Assembly (NCBI GenBank): GCA_002341165.1
Contig: DDNL01000071.1
Span: forward strand, 1-25,972
Length of the DNA stretch: 25,972 nucleotides
Reading direction: 5' to 3'
Source: Shewanellaceae bacterium UBA2521
GTDB taxonomy: Bacteria; Pseudomonadota; Gammaproteobacteria; Enterobacterales; Shewanellaceae
Shown: one piece after another, positions 1-7,525 of the stretch
Position numbering within the stretch: position 1 is the first letter of the stretch
How the letters are laid out: every line of letters begins with the position of its first letter
Notes under the pieces: model-generated
What the model was told of the DNA's origin: nothing
The model's database searches: none
The model's input: the letters and a program-made list of their open reading frames with translations, nothing else
Made by a program: the position numbers and the translations under genes

Positions 1-1581
1 GCTGTTGCACAACCTCTATTGATGCAGACAGCAAAATCATGGGTAAAAAAAGCTTCTCGTTTTCAACGTAAGTTAAAACAGCCGTTGGCTTTTAAAATCA
101 TCGAATCCTTTCCAACAGGGCGACGCATGATTTGTAACAAAGCTCTGAAACAGGTTCAAGCAAAAACACAAGGTAATTATCCTGCTCCTGAAAAAATCAT
201 CCACTGTGCGTTGCAAGGACAAAAGCTATTTCAAAAAGCAGATTATCCAACAGAGGCAAGAGCATTTGGAGAATTAGTACAAACACCGGAGTCGGCTGCT
301 TTGCGGTCTATCTTTTTTTCTACAACACAGATGAAAAAGGAAACTGGAGCGGGCACAAGTCAACCTTTAAAGATAAGAAAAGTGGCAGTGATTGGCGGTG
401 GATTTATGGGAGGAGGTATTGCTGGAATCACCATTGCTAAAGCTCAAATTCCAACCCGTATTAAAGATTTAAAGCCGCAAGGTTTGAGTATGGTTTTGGC
501 ACATAGCCATCGTTTATTGAAGAGTAAATGGAAGCGCGGTTATATGTCGCGACTGCAATTTAATCGTACTTTAGCTTTATTGTCTACATCGACCAGTTAT
601 GCTGGACTACAAGAGACGGATATCGTAGTCGAAGCCGTCTATGAAGATTTGAAGTTGAAGCATCAAATTGTTCAAGAACTTGAGCAAGCTGTTCATGCAG
701 AGACCATCATTGCATCAAATACTTCATCTTTACCTATTGCCGATATTGCGCAAGCAGCAAGCCGACCACAAAATGTGATCGGTCTACATTATTTCTCTCC
801 TGTTGATAAAATGCCTCTTGTTGAGGTGATCCCTCATGATCAAACCTCCCAAACAGCTATTGCAACCGCAGTGGATTTGGCGCGCAAACAAGGAAAAACA
901 CCTATTGTTGTGAAAGATTGCGCAGGTTTTTACGTCAACCGGATTCTTGCTTTATATATGTCTGAAGCAGCACGTTTGTTATTTGAGCAAGTCTGTCCTT
1001 TGGAGCTTGATCAAGCAGTAGTTAGGTTTGGTTTTCCTTTAGGCCCTTTTACTTTACTTGATGAAGTTGGGATTGACATCAGCGCTAAGATTGTTCCAAT
1101 TTTAACTGAAAAATTAGGAGATCGTTTCCACGTACCTGATATCTTTGAATCTTTGATAGCAGATCAAAGATTAGGTAAAAAAGTGAAAAAAGGATTTTAC
1201 TTATATAAAAGTAAGAAACAAGATCGAAAAGTGATAGATCCTGCGGTTTATTCTGTATTGAAGCTATCAGGTAAAACAATTCCATTGCCTGCTGAAGCTG
1301 TTGAGCGTTGTGTATTACAAATGCTCAATGAGGCTGCAAGATGTTTGCAAGAGGGTATTATTGCTCATCCAAGAGATGGCGATATTGGCGCGATTTTTGG
1401 CATTGGTTTTCCTCCTTTTCTCGGTGGACCATTTCACTATATGGATAGGCTTGGGGTTGCACAAGTAGTTGAGCGTATGAAATTATTTTCGACGCAATAT
1501 GGGGAACGCTTTTTTCCTTGTGATATCTTACTTAAGATGAGAGAACAAAACACAAGTTTTTATACTTCAAAAGCAAACTAG
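1..1581 (+). CDS. fadJ: Fatty acid oxidation complex alpha subunit FadJ (5' end missing)
   Basis: This is the C-terminal part (about 526 codons) of the bifunctional enoyl-CoA hydratase / 3-hydroxyacyl-CoA dehydrogenase of beta-oxidation; the frame is open to base 1, so the hydratase domain lies mostly outside the window and the TTG at 19 is not a real start. Visible: the linker typical of FadJ (QGNYPAPEK, then TEARAFGEL), the NAD-binding glycine motif VIGGGFMGGGIAG at about 385-425, the dehydrogenase signature GLHYFSPVDKMPLVE at about 781-825 containing the catalytic His, FGFPLGPFTLLDEVGID, and the C-terminal helical repeat with GDIGAIFGIGFPPFLGGP. These match FadJ better than FadB from memory, and sixA follows directly as in enterobacteria, which supports fadJ. 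The thiolase partner fadI would be expected upstream. The stop TAG overlaps the likely ribosome binding site of sixA. Confidence 0.93.
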   Translation, partial: AVAQPLLMQTAKSWVKKASRFQRKLKQPLAFKIIESFPTGRRMICNKALKQVQAKTQGNYPAPEKIIHCALQGQKLFQKADYPTEARAFGELVQTPESAALRSIFFSTTQMKKETGAGTSQPLKIRKVAVIGGGFMGGGIAGITIAKAQIPTRIKDLKPQGLSMVLAHSHRLLKSKWKRGYMSRLQFNRTLALLSTSTSYAGLQETDIVVEAVYEDLKLKHQIVQELEQAVHAETIIASNTSSLPIADIAQAASRPQNVIGLHYFSPVDKMPLVEVIPHDQTSQTAIATAVDLARKQGKTPIVVKDCAGFYVNRILALYMSEAARLLFEQVCPLELDQAVVRFGFPLGPFTLLDEVGIDISAKIVPILTEKLGDRFHVPDIFESLIADQRLGKKVKKGFYLYKSKKQDRKVIDPAVYSVLKLSGKTIPLPAEAVERCVLQMLNEAARCLQEGIIAHPRDGDIGAIFGIGFPPFLGGPFHYMDRLGVAQVVERMKLFSTQYGERFFPCDILLKMREQNTSFYTSKAN

Positions 1582-1593
1582 GATATTGAAAGA

Positions 1594-2055
1594 ATGAAAT
1601 TATTTTTGATGCGTCATGGAGAAGCTTCTTTTGATGCACCAACAGACGAATCACGTGAGTTGACAGAGCGAGGTCTATTGCAATCGGATCAAATGGGAAC
1701 GCGACTTTCTGTTTATGCCATTAGCTTAGTGTTAGTTAGCCCTTATGTGAGAACACAGCATACTTGGAAGCAAGTACAGCCTCATTTAGCTCAGGATGTT
1801 CAGGTGCATATTTTGGATGAGCTTAAACCTAATGCGGATGTCACACAAGCTTCACATATTATTGAAGCTTATTGTGATAAATATGGTGCAGAAGATGTAC
1901 TCGTGATTTCGCATATGCCTATTTTAGGCGAGTTGGTATGTGAATTTGGTCCTCAATTTTCTCCGACGTCGTTTGTGCCGTCGAGTGTTGTTGAGTTAGA
2001 CAGTTGGAAGGTAGGCGAAGCTAAGCTTCTTGAATTTTACTTGCCAGATAAATAA
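1594..2055 (+). CDS. sixA: Phosphohistidine phosphatase SixA
   Basis: A 153-residue single-domain histidine phosphatase. The N-terminal MRHGEA carries the phospho-accepting His of the RHG motif, an Arg-rich segment SPYVRTQHT follows (SPxxRxxQT-like), and VISHMPILGELV supplies the second catalytic His. SixA enzymes remove phosphate from histidine in phosphotransfer proteins (in E. coli first reported on ArcB, later on the NPr protein of the nitrogen PTS); the substrate here cannot be read from sequence. It starts 12 bases after fadJ, with AGGA at 1580-1583 overlapping the fadJ stop, so translational coupling with fadJ is likely. The same gene order is known in enterobacteria. Confidence 0.9.
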   Translation: MKLFLMRHGEASFDAPTDESRELTERGLLQSDQMGTRLSVYAISLVLVSPYVRTQHTWKQVQPHLAQDVQVHILDELKPNADVTQASHIIEAYCDKYGAEDVLVISHMPILGELVCEFGPQFSPTSFVPSSVVELDSWKVGEAKLLEFYLPDK

Positions 2056-2070
2056 TAAAGAGAGAAAAAT

Positions 2071-2394
2071 ATGACCTTTTTTGTATTATCTTTAATGCTC
2101 GGCTTAATTGTGGGCTTGATTGCTTTTTATAAAGGACGTTCTTTCCTTCTCTGGTGGGTTTATGGCTCGATTGCTTTTTTGGTCGCTCTACCTCATGTAT
2201 TTATGTTGCCACCTCTAGTTCCTGAAGGTGGTAGTCTGGTTCGTGATGGTATGAAAAGGTGTCCTTTTTGTGCAGAGTGGATCCAAGAGCTCGCAAAACA
2301 TTGTCGGTATTGTCATAAAGATTTAGATGACCCTGCCGCTCAAGCTAAGGTTATAGATGGCGAAACCATAGACACAGATAAGCAAGAGAAGTAA
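2071..2394 (+). CDS. Small membrane protein with C-terminal zinc ribbon
   Basis: 107 residues. Two hydrophobic helices (about residues 3-20 and 24-46) form a hairpin, followed by a soluble tail with a CxxC...CxxC zinc ribbon: Cys64, Cys67, Cys78 and Cys81 in CPFCAEWIQELAKHCRYC. This ribbon type (CPFCAE...CRYC) occurs in many uncharacterised bacterial proteins, often fused to membrane segments or to other domains, and its ligand or partner is generally unknown. By the positive residues the tail is probably cytoplasmic. It follows sixA by 15 bases, with a purine-rich AAAGAGAG as ribosome binding site, and is the last gene of the fadJ-sixA unit before a strong terminator. No specific function can be assigned. 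Confidence 0.8.
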   Translation: MTFFVLSLMLGLIVGLIAFYKGRSFLLWWVYGSIAFLVALPHVFMLPPLVPEGGSLVRDGMKRCPFCAEWIQELAKHCRYCHKDLDDPAAQAKVIDGETIDTDKQEK

Positions 2395-2422
2395 CAGAGT
2401 GCCGTATCTATACGGTGCAAGC

Positions 2423-2456
2423 AAAAAGCTGGATGAAGGCGTTATCCAGCTTTTTT
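2423..2456. terminator. Bidirectional intrinsic terminator between the zinc-ribbon gene and galE
   Basis: A 12-bp perfect stem, AAAAAGCTGGAT (2423-2434) with ATCCAGCTTTTT (2444-2455), and a 9-base loop. The stem is flanked by A and T runs, so it gives a U tract on both strands and can end both the + unit (fadJ-sixA-zinc ribbon) and the convergent galE transcript. A second small hairpin (CCGTAT 2402-2407 with ATACGG 2410-2415) lies just before it. Confidence 0.88.
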
Positions 2457-2483
2457 AATGCCTCTATCAACTTCCAGTGCTGC

Positions 2484-3494
2484 TTAATATCCGTTAGGGT
2501 TCTTTTTTTGCCAGCGCCAAGTATCTTGCATCATATCGCTCAGCTTGCGTGTTGCGCGCCACTTTAGTGTGTGCTGCGCATGGTGTGGGTCAGCATAACA
2601 AACGGCTATGTCACCTGGTCGTCTGGGTGCAATACGGTAAGGTATACTTTGGCCAGAGTGATCTTCAAATGCACGAACCATCTCGAGTACAGAATAGCCT
2701 TGGCCAGTTCCAAGATTGAATGTAGCAACACCTTGATGTGTATGAGCATAATCCAATGCTTTCAAATGACCTGATGCTAGATCTTCAACATGAATATAAT
2801 CGCGTACGCCGGTACCATCATCCGTTGAATAATCATCGCCAAAAATAGCCAGTTCTTTGAGTTTGCCTACAGCAACTTGACTGATGTAGGGCATAAGATT
2901 ATTAGGAATATCGCTCGGATCTTCACCAATGAGACCTGAAACATGTGCACCAATAGGATTAAAGTAGCGTAAAACCACGATACTAAGTTGGGAGTTGGAT
3001 GTTGCATAATCATGAAGTAATCGCTCAACCATATACTTTGAGGTGCCATATGGATTTGTTGTTTTGCCAACAGGTGCATCCTCTTTAATAGGTACGCTTT
3101 GCGGTTGACCATAAACTGTTGCGGAAGAGCTAAAAATGAACTTATATACACCAGCTTGTTGCATACATTCTAATAAGTTCAATGTGCCTACTACATTATT
3201 TTGAAAGTAGGTGAGTGGTTTTTTAACCGATTCACCTACGGCTTTTAATCCTGCAAAGTGTACGACTCCATCTATCTTATGCTCTATAAAGACTTGTTTA
3301 AGTGCGTCAGCATGACAGATATCAACTTGATAGAAAGGCACCTGCTTTTGAGTAATCTGGTATATTCTTTCAAGCACAGTAAGACAGGAGTTAGATAAAT
3401 TATCTACAATGACGACATCGTGCCCAGCCTCTATAAGTTGTATAGTGGTGTGAGAGCCGATAAAACCTAAACCACCTGTCACAAGAAACTTCAT
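2484..3494 (-). CDS. galE: UDP-glucose 4-epimerase GalE
   Basis: 336 residues, the usual length of bacterial GalE. It interconverts UDP-glucose and UDP-galactose in the cytoplasm, for the Leloir pathway or for surface polysaccharide precursors. The Rossmann motif GGLGFIGSH is at residues 7-15, the catalytic triad is visible as Ser124 in SSSATVYG, Tyr149 and Lys153 in YGTSK, and the substrate-binding segment RYFNPIGAH and the C-terminal WQKKNPNGY are typical. The start is supported by AGGA (complement of 3503-3506) 7 bases upstream. No other gal or polysaccharide genes are near, so the gene stands alone here, divergent from pdxH. Confidence 0.96.
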   Translation of the reverse strand: MKFLVTGGLGFIGSHTTIQLIEAGHDVVIVDNLSNSCLTVLERIYQITQKQVPFYQVDICHADALKQVFIEHKIDGVVHFAGLKAVGESVKKPLTYFQNNVVGTLNLLECMQQAGVYKFIFSSSATVYGQPQSVPIKEDAPVGKTTNPYGTSKYMVERLLHDYATSNSQLSIVVLRYFNPIGAHVSGLIGEDPSDIPNNLMPYISQVAVGKLKELAIFGDDYSTDDGTGVRDYIHVEDLASGHLKALDYAHTHQGVATFNLGTGQGYSVLEMVRAFEDHSGQSIPYRIAPRRPGDIAVCYADPHHAQHTLKWRATRKLSDMMQDTWRWQKKNPNGY

Positions 3495-3564
3495 ATATAT
3501 TGTCCTATATTATGTGTCGATATAAGTGAAAAAATATTTAAATTCAATAAATTTTAAAGGAACT

Positions 3565-3593
3565 ATTCTATCATAGCTTGTTAAAATGTAGAA
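3565..3593 (-). promoter_or_regulatory. Putative galE promoter (extended -10)
   Basis: Read on the minus strand: TTCTAC (3593-3588), a 17-base spacer ending in TGA, and TAGAAT (3570-3565), giving an extended -10 TGATAGAAT. Predicted leader about 64 nt. The -35 is poor, the -10 good. It occupies the same bases as the proposed pdxH promoter. Confidence 0.5.
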
Positions 3594-3594
3594 T
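3566..3594 (+). promoter_or_regulatory. Putative pdxH promoter overlapping the galE promoter
   Basis: TTCTAT (3566-3571), a 17-base spacer and TAGAAT (3589-3594); predicted leader about 38 nt. Each -10 box lies on the other promoter's -35 box. Confidence 0.45.
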
Positions 3595-3638
3595 CTCAAA
3601 AGATTTACATTTTTAGATCATACAATGGAGTTTTTCTT

Positions 3639-4292
3639 ATGATACATAAGCAAGATTTAGCTGCTGAACGCCGAGAATACAAACAGGATGAGTTACATCG
3701 CTCTGATTTACCTAAAGAGCCTTTAGAATTATTTGGAGTATGGTTAGAGCAGATGCTACAAACAGATGCTCTGGATCCCAGTGCGATGATTTTGGCCACG
3801 GTTGATAAGCAATTACAGCCTTTTCAGCGTACGGTTTTGCTTAAACAAGTGGATCAACAAGGTTTTGTTTTCTTTACCAACTTAAAAAGTAGAAAAGCAG
3901 TTCATATTGAAGAAAATGCACAGGTCAGTTTACTCTTTCCTTGGATGGAACTTGACCGTCAAGTCGTGGTAACTGGCACTGCGGAGTTGGTGTCGCGTCA
4001 AGACACACAGATGTACTTTAATGCGAGACCGAAAGAGAGTCAAATTGCATCGTGGGTTTCTGAGCAGAGCAAAGTGATTGAGTCAAGAGAAGAGCTTGAA
4101 CGCGAATTTCTTGAGTACCAAGCCGAGTTTGCAAATAAAACTCTAGAAGCTCCGAGTTTTTGGGGAGGTTACCGTATTCAGCCGACCTCGATTGAGTTTT
4201 GGCAGGGTCGGCCTTTTCGTTTACACGATCGCTTCTTGTTTAAACGCGAACAGACAAAAGGTGATTGGTCTGTTGAGAGGTTAGCGCCTTAA
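3639..4292 (+). CDS. pdxH: Pyridoxamine 5'-phosphate oxidase PdxH
   Basis: 217 residues, standard length. This FMN enzyme oxidises pyridoxamine 5'-phosphate or pyridoxine 5'-phosphate to pyridoxal 5'-phosphate, the last step of vitamin B6 salvage and of DXP-dependent synthesis. Family features: the N-terminal substrate segment with EPLELFGVWLEQ, an RTVLLK strand, FFTNLKSRKA (FMN-phosphate binding), the ARPKESQIASWVSEQS helix, and the invariant C-terminal WQGRPFRLHDR and the terminal RLAP. Start supported by GGAG at 3627-3630, 8 bases upstream. It ends 5 bases from the stop of the convergent M61 peptidase gene, with no terminator between them. Confidence 0.95.
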   Translation: MIHKQDLAAERREYKQDELHRSDLPKEPLELFGVWLEQMLQTDALDPSAMILATVDKQLQPFQRTVLLKQVDQQGFVFFTNLKSRKAVHIEENAQVSLLFPWMELDRQVVVTGTAELVSRQDTQMYFNARPKESQIASWVSEQSKVIESREELEREFLEYQAEFANKTLEAPSFWGGYRIQPTSIEFWQGRPFRLHDRFLFKREQTKGDWSVERLAP

Positions 4293-4297
4293 ATCTT

Positions 4298-6076
4298 CTA
4301 TTCAACGTTCAGCCACATTGATGCTTTGTTTTCATCAATTATATGCAAAGTATAAGTGCTTTGCATGGGCAGCTGGAGTTGAATTGTACTCTCCATTAAT
4401 TCATCGCGTCTAAACCAATGTAGTGTAGCAGTGTCACCGGCTTGATATTGCTGCAAGAGTCGGTCAAAACTTTCATTTACTTTAAATTGATTAAAGGCAA
4501 TCAGACGATCTCCTGCACTCAATCCTGCTTGGGCTGCAATGGATTCGTGCTGTACAGATTGAATTTTAAAACCTTCTGTGTTCGCTTGACCTTGTATACC
4601 TAAGTCTATCCAATGTAGCGTACTTTCTTGTCCGCCTCGATCTTTAAAAGATGTTTTAGCTCTTTGTTTGAGCTCTATACCAAAGTGCATAAAAACTTCG
4701 GTTAAAGGTAAATCTTGTGTATTATCAAGATACGTAAAAACATCCTGCAAACTTTGCTGACATAGCTTCTCTGCGATGTTTTGGTGTGTATCGTTTTCTG
4801 TACCTTGGTAGTTTGCTTTAGCCTGACAAAAATCGGCCCATAAAGTTTGCATCAAATCATCAATATTGATGCGGTGTTCGGTACGCAGACGCATAGATAG
4901 ATCTAAATATAAAGCGAATAAAGCACCTTTGGCATAATAACTGACAATGGCATTTGTTGCATTGGCGCCTTGTTGATAGAACTTAGTCCATGCATTAAAG
5001 CTCGATTGGTTTAAGGTTTGTATGAGGCGTCCACTACCACGCATAACTCTTGTGATATGTTGACCTAAAAGCTCTAAGTAACGTTCTTTAGAAATAAGAC
5101 GACTACGATAAAGAAGCCAGTCATCGTAGTACGAGGTAATACCTTCATAAGCCCAAAGTTGCTTGGTATAGGTTTCTGTATCCAGTTGATAAGGAATAAA
5201 CTCAGCAGGTTTGATACGCTTTACATTCCAATTATGAAAATATTCATGTGAACAAAGACCTAAAAACGTCACATAGTCATTGCTCTTTTCCACATCTTGC
5301 TTGCAGGGTAAATCATGTCGAGAACAAATCAATGCTGTAGAGTTTCTATGCTCTAAACCGCCATAACCCTGATTCAATACTGTGGTTAAAAATAAATAAC
5401 GATCAAAAGGAGCTTTGCCTCCAAAAAGTTGAATTTCGGTTTCACAGATTTGGGTTAAATCAGTACATATTTTTTGCATATCAGCAAAGTGACGACCACT
5501 TAAAACCAGATAATGAGGTATGCCACAAGCAGTAAATTCATGAATATCAAGAGGACCCATTTCAACTGGGTAGTCAATGAGTGCATCATAATCTTCAGCT
5601 TCAAAAGTACCTGCTTGAAACATATCTCCTGCTATTTGAGGCATACCTGTTGCGACTTTCCATGTTGAGTAGGGCGGTTTGTCAGGCAAAGAAATGTGTA
5701 CTTGGCACGTCGTATTTTCTTGACCTTCAATCAGAAAGAACACACTGCTACCATTAAAAAATCCATGTGTTTGATCAAGATGAGCACTACGTACTGATAA
5801 ATCCCAAGCGTAAACTTGATAATGAATATGTACTTGCTGTGCGCTTGTATTGTTTAGCTGGTATTTGTTTTTGCTTATTTGCTTAAAAGAAATATTTTGC
5901 TCCTGAGCATCCGTGACATATAGAGTAAGAATATGCTGACAAAAGTCGCGTATAAGGTAGCTTCCTGGAATCCAATTGGGCAAACTGATGATCTGCTGAG
6001 CTTGTGCATCACAGCTAATACGCACCTGAAATCTATGTGTGTGAGGTTCGAAAGGTTCTATATGGTACTGAATCAT
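4298..6076 (-). CDS. M61-family (glycyl aminopeptidase-like) metallopeptidase with PDZ domain
   Basis: 592 residues, the usual size for the bacterial M61 family. Order of domains: an N-terminal beta-rich region (about 1-170), a thermolysin-like catalytic region with the zinc motif HEYFH at 277-281 followed by NWNVKRIKP, the third ligand Glu in the WAYEG segment downstream, and a C-terminal PDZ domain (about 480-570: GFKIQSVQ...AAQAGLSAGDRLIAFN). No signal peptide is visible, so it is probably cytoplasmic. Family members have been described as aminopeptidases with preference for N-terminal Gly or Ala; physiological substrates are mostly unknown. Start supported by AGGA (complement of about 6085-6088), about 8 bases upstream. 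It is divergent from hinT across 75 bases. Confidence 0.9.
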   Translation of the reverse strand: MIQYHIEPFEPHTHRFQVRISCDAQAQQIISLPNWIPGSYLIRDFCQHILTLYVTDAQEQNISFKQISKNKYQLNNTSAQQVHIHYQVYAWDLSVRSAHLDQTHGFFNGSSVFFLIEGQENTTCQVHISLPDKPPYSTWKVATGMPQIAGDMFQAGTFEAEDYDALIDYPVEMGPLDIHEFTACGIPHYLVLSGRHFADMQKICTDLTQICETEIQLFGGKAPFDRYLFLTTVLNQGYGGLEHRNSTALICSRHDLPCKQDVEKSNDYVTFLGLCSHEYFHNWNVKRIKPAEFIPYQLDTETYTKQLWAYEGITSYYDDWLLYRSRLISKERYLELLGQHITRVMRGSGRLIQTLNQSSFNAWTKFYQQGANATNAIVSYYAKGALFALYLDLSMRLRTEHRINIDDLMQTLWADFCQAKANYQGTENDTHQNIAEKLCQQSLQDVFTYLDNTQDLPLTEVFMHFGIELKQRAKTSFKDRGGQESTLHWIDLGIQGQANTEGFKIQSVQHESIAAQAGLSAGDRLIAFNQFKVNESFDRLLQQYQAGDTATLHWFRRDELMESTIQLQLPMQSTYTLHIIDENKASMWLNVE

Positions 6077-6111
6077 GAACTTATCCTAAGTTTATTTTTG
6101 ATGACAAAATT

Positions 6112-6120
6112 TGATACAAT
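6112..6120 (+). promoter_or_regulatory. Putative extended -10 promoter of hinT
   Basis: TGATACAAT is a TGn extended -10; a weak -35 TTTATT lies 18 bases before the hexamer. Predicted start near 6127, leader about 25 nt. Confidence 0.45.
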
Positions 6121-6151
6121 GAGCAAACTATAACATAAGGACTCTTACAAA

Positions 6152-6499
6152 ATGGAAGAAACTATTTTTAGTCAAATTATTCGTAAAGAAATTCCAGCTG
6201 ATATCGTGTATCAAGATGATTTGGTTACAGCCTTTAGAGATATTAACCCGAAAGCACCCACGCATATTTTAATTATTCCTAATGTGCTTATTCCTACCGT
6301 AAATGATGTGAAACCAGAGCATGAACAGACTTTAGGACGTTTATTTACAGTTGCTGCTAAACTTGCTAAAGAAGAAAATGTTGCCGAAGACGGTTACCGC
6401 TTGATGATGAATTGTAATGCACATGGAAGACAAGAGGTTTATCATATCCATATGCATTTATTAGGAGGTAAGCCGCTTGGCCCTATGTTAGCTGAGTGA
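6152..6499 (+). CDS. hinT: HIT-family purine nucleoside phosphoramidase HinT
   Basis: 115 residues, a Hint-branch histidine triad protein with the motif HIHMHLLGG (His98, His100, His102; the middle triad His is the nucleophile). HinT hydrolyses AMP-lysine and other adenosine phosphoramidates, including adenylates made by lysyl-tRNA synthetase. Long stretches (RKEIP, DIVYQDDLVTAFRDI, THILIIPN) match enterobacterial HinT closely. It lacks the short basic tail after the LAE/LAH end seen in E. coli. AAGGA at 6137-6141 is the ribosome binding site. The next gene starts 4 bases after the stop, so it heads a three-gene unit with two hotdog proteins. Confidence 0.93.
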   Translation: MEETIFSQIIRKEIPADIVYQDDLVTAFRDINPKAPTHILIIPNVLIPTVNDVKPEHEQTLGRLFTVAAKLAKEENVAEDGYRLMMNCNAHGRQEVYHIHMHLLGGKPLGPMLAE

Positions 6500-6503
6500 G
6501 TAT

Positions 6504-6998
6504 GTGGCACAAATTAATCGTTTAAAAATACAAAATATGGCTGCTGAATTTGTTCAGCAAGCACATCATGCCGAATATTTAAATCTATCTGTTCACTCCG
6601 CAGGGTTTGAAGAGGTGATTGTGACTATGCCGTATCAGCAGCACATTATTGCTGATAAGCAATTAAGAAAAGTGTGTCGTAGTGCTTATATCAGCTTGAT
6701 GGATATCACCGCTCAAGCGTGTGCACTGTGTACACTTTTTTATCGCATGCATCGCATTATTTCTCCTTACTCTATGGATATGTGTGTAGATTATGCGCAT
6801 CAGGCATCAATAGGTTTTCCTCTTTTTGCGCGTGCTCAATGTGCTCACTTTACACCTGAATTATTACTGATTAGAGTGATTGCTTATCAACATTTTATCG
6901 AAGTACCCCTTGCTTATGCTTGGGCTTCTTTTCCATGCACTTCAAAAGAACCGATACCTGAACAGGTTCAAGCGTTATTATTGGGAGAACAAAGTTGA
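6504..6998 (+). CDS. Hotdog-fold protein, PaaI/DUF4442-like thioesterase candidate (first of pair)
   Basis: 164 residues, GTG start 4 bases after hinT with a weak GAGTGAG ahead of it (6494-6500); an in-frame ATG at 6537 is possible but has no ribosome binding site. The order of elements fits a single hotdog domain: a short N-terminal helix, strand pair (LNLSVHSAGFEEVIVTMPY), the central 'sausage' helix SLMDITAQACALCTLFYRM, then a strand MDMCVDYAHQA and further strands. Related proteins act on acyl-CoA or acyl-carrier thioesters as dimers or tetramers. The Asp of LMDITA sits where PaaI-type enzymes carry their acidic catalytic residue, but this is inference from motif position only. It overlaps the next gene by 4 bases. 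Confidence 0.65.
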   Translation: MAQINRLKIQNMAAEFVQQAHHAEYLNLSVHSAGFEEVIVTMPYQQHIIADKQLRKVCRSAYISLMDITAQACALCTLFYRMHRIISPYSMDMCVDYAHQASIGFPLFARAQCAHFTPELLLIRVIAYQHFIEVPLAYAWASFPCTSKEPIPEQVQALLLGEQS

Positions 6999-7381
6999 AG
7001 CGAGTTCAAGATATTTTAAGTCAAATACCTTATGCGATGTCGATGTGTATTGAGTGTGATGATTCGGATCAAGGCTTGGTATTTACATTACCTGCTTTGA
7101 CGCAAAACCTGAATGCGCTCACTTCATCAGCTCTGCATCAAGGTGCTTTGTCAGGTTTTATGCAAACCTCGGCGATCACCGAGCTTATGCTCAGAGACTC
7201 AGGTTATCATCAGTTTAAATTAATTCGTTTATCTGTTGAGTATATAAAGCCGGCAACGCATAGAGCTACTTATGCGCAATGTCAAATTATCGAGCCACAA
7301 GATGCTGCGCGTTATGTATGTGTGACCGCATGGCAAAATGATGTGCTTTGTCCTATCGCTAAGGCTTATCTTTATTTTTAA
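6995..7381 (+). CDS. Hotdog-fold protein, PaaI-like thioesterase candidate (second of pair)
   Basis: 128 residues. The start is TTG inside a TTGA overlap with the stop of the previous gene; GGGAG at 6983-6987, 7 bases upstream, supports it. Hotdog elements: the helix HQGALSGFMQTSAITELM and the strand IRLSVEYIKPATHRATYAQ (compare the 'I.v.yl.pa..g..a.a' strand of PaaI-type enzymes), then CVTAWQNDVLCPIAKAYLYF as the closing strands. It is shorter than and clearly divergent from its neighbour, so the two may form a mixed dimer. Substrate unknown; no terminator follows before the riboswitch region. Confidence 0.65.
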   Translation: MKRVQDILSQIPYAMSMCIECDDSDQGLVFTLPALTQNLNALTSSALHQGALSGFMQTSAITELMLRDSGYHQFKLIRLSVEYIKPATHRATYAQCQIIEPQDAARYVCVTAWQNDVLCPIAKAYLYF

Positions 7382-7431
7382 TAATTTTACATAGAACTAT
7401 TTTGCGTCTACCCAAAATAGGCTAAATCATG

Positions 7432-7437
7432 TATATT
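7432..7437 (+). promoter_or_regulatory. Possible -10 box of the thiamine operon
   Basis: TATATT here would start transcription at about 7444, exactly where the riboswitch P1 helix begins. No good -35 lies at 16-18 bases; TTGCGT at 7402-7407 is too far. Read-through from the hotdog genes is the alternative. Confidence 0.35.
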
Positions 7438-7443
7438 AGTCGC

Positions 7444-7525
7444 TGCCAAGGGGTGTTATATAACTGAGATGTCGCAAGACAAACCCTTTGAACCTGATCT
7501 AGATTGTACTAGCGTAGGAATGGTA
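7444..7525 (+). promoter_or_regulatory. TPP riboswitch (THI element)
   Basis: All conserved parts are present in order: the P2 5' strand GGGGT (7450-7454), CTGAGAT (7464-7470), ACCC (7483-7486) pairing back to P2, the core TTTGAACCTGATCT (7487-7500), the P5 arm CTAG...CTAG (7499-7512 region) and GCGTAGGAA (7512-7520). P1 closes by TGCCA (7444-7448) with TGGTA (7521-7525). P3 is only GTT-ATAT-AAC (7455-7464). An extra hairpin TGTC-GCAA-GACA (7470-7481) has a GNRA loop. It binds thiamine pyrophosphate and would repress the downstream ykoF-like, pnuT and thiK genes when TPP is plentiful. No clear intrinsic terminator follows, so control at translation initiation of the first gene is more likely. 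Confidence 0.93.

Noticed and set aside
19..21. TTG as start of the fadJ frame
   Set aside because: The frame is open to base 1 and the protein lacks the whole hydratase domain, so this is a window-edge truncation, not a short gene.
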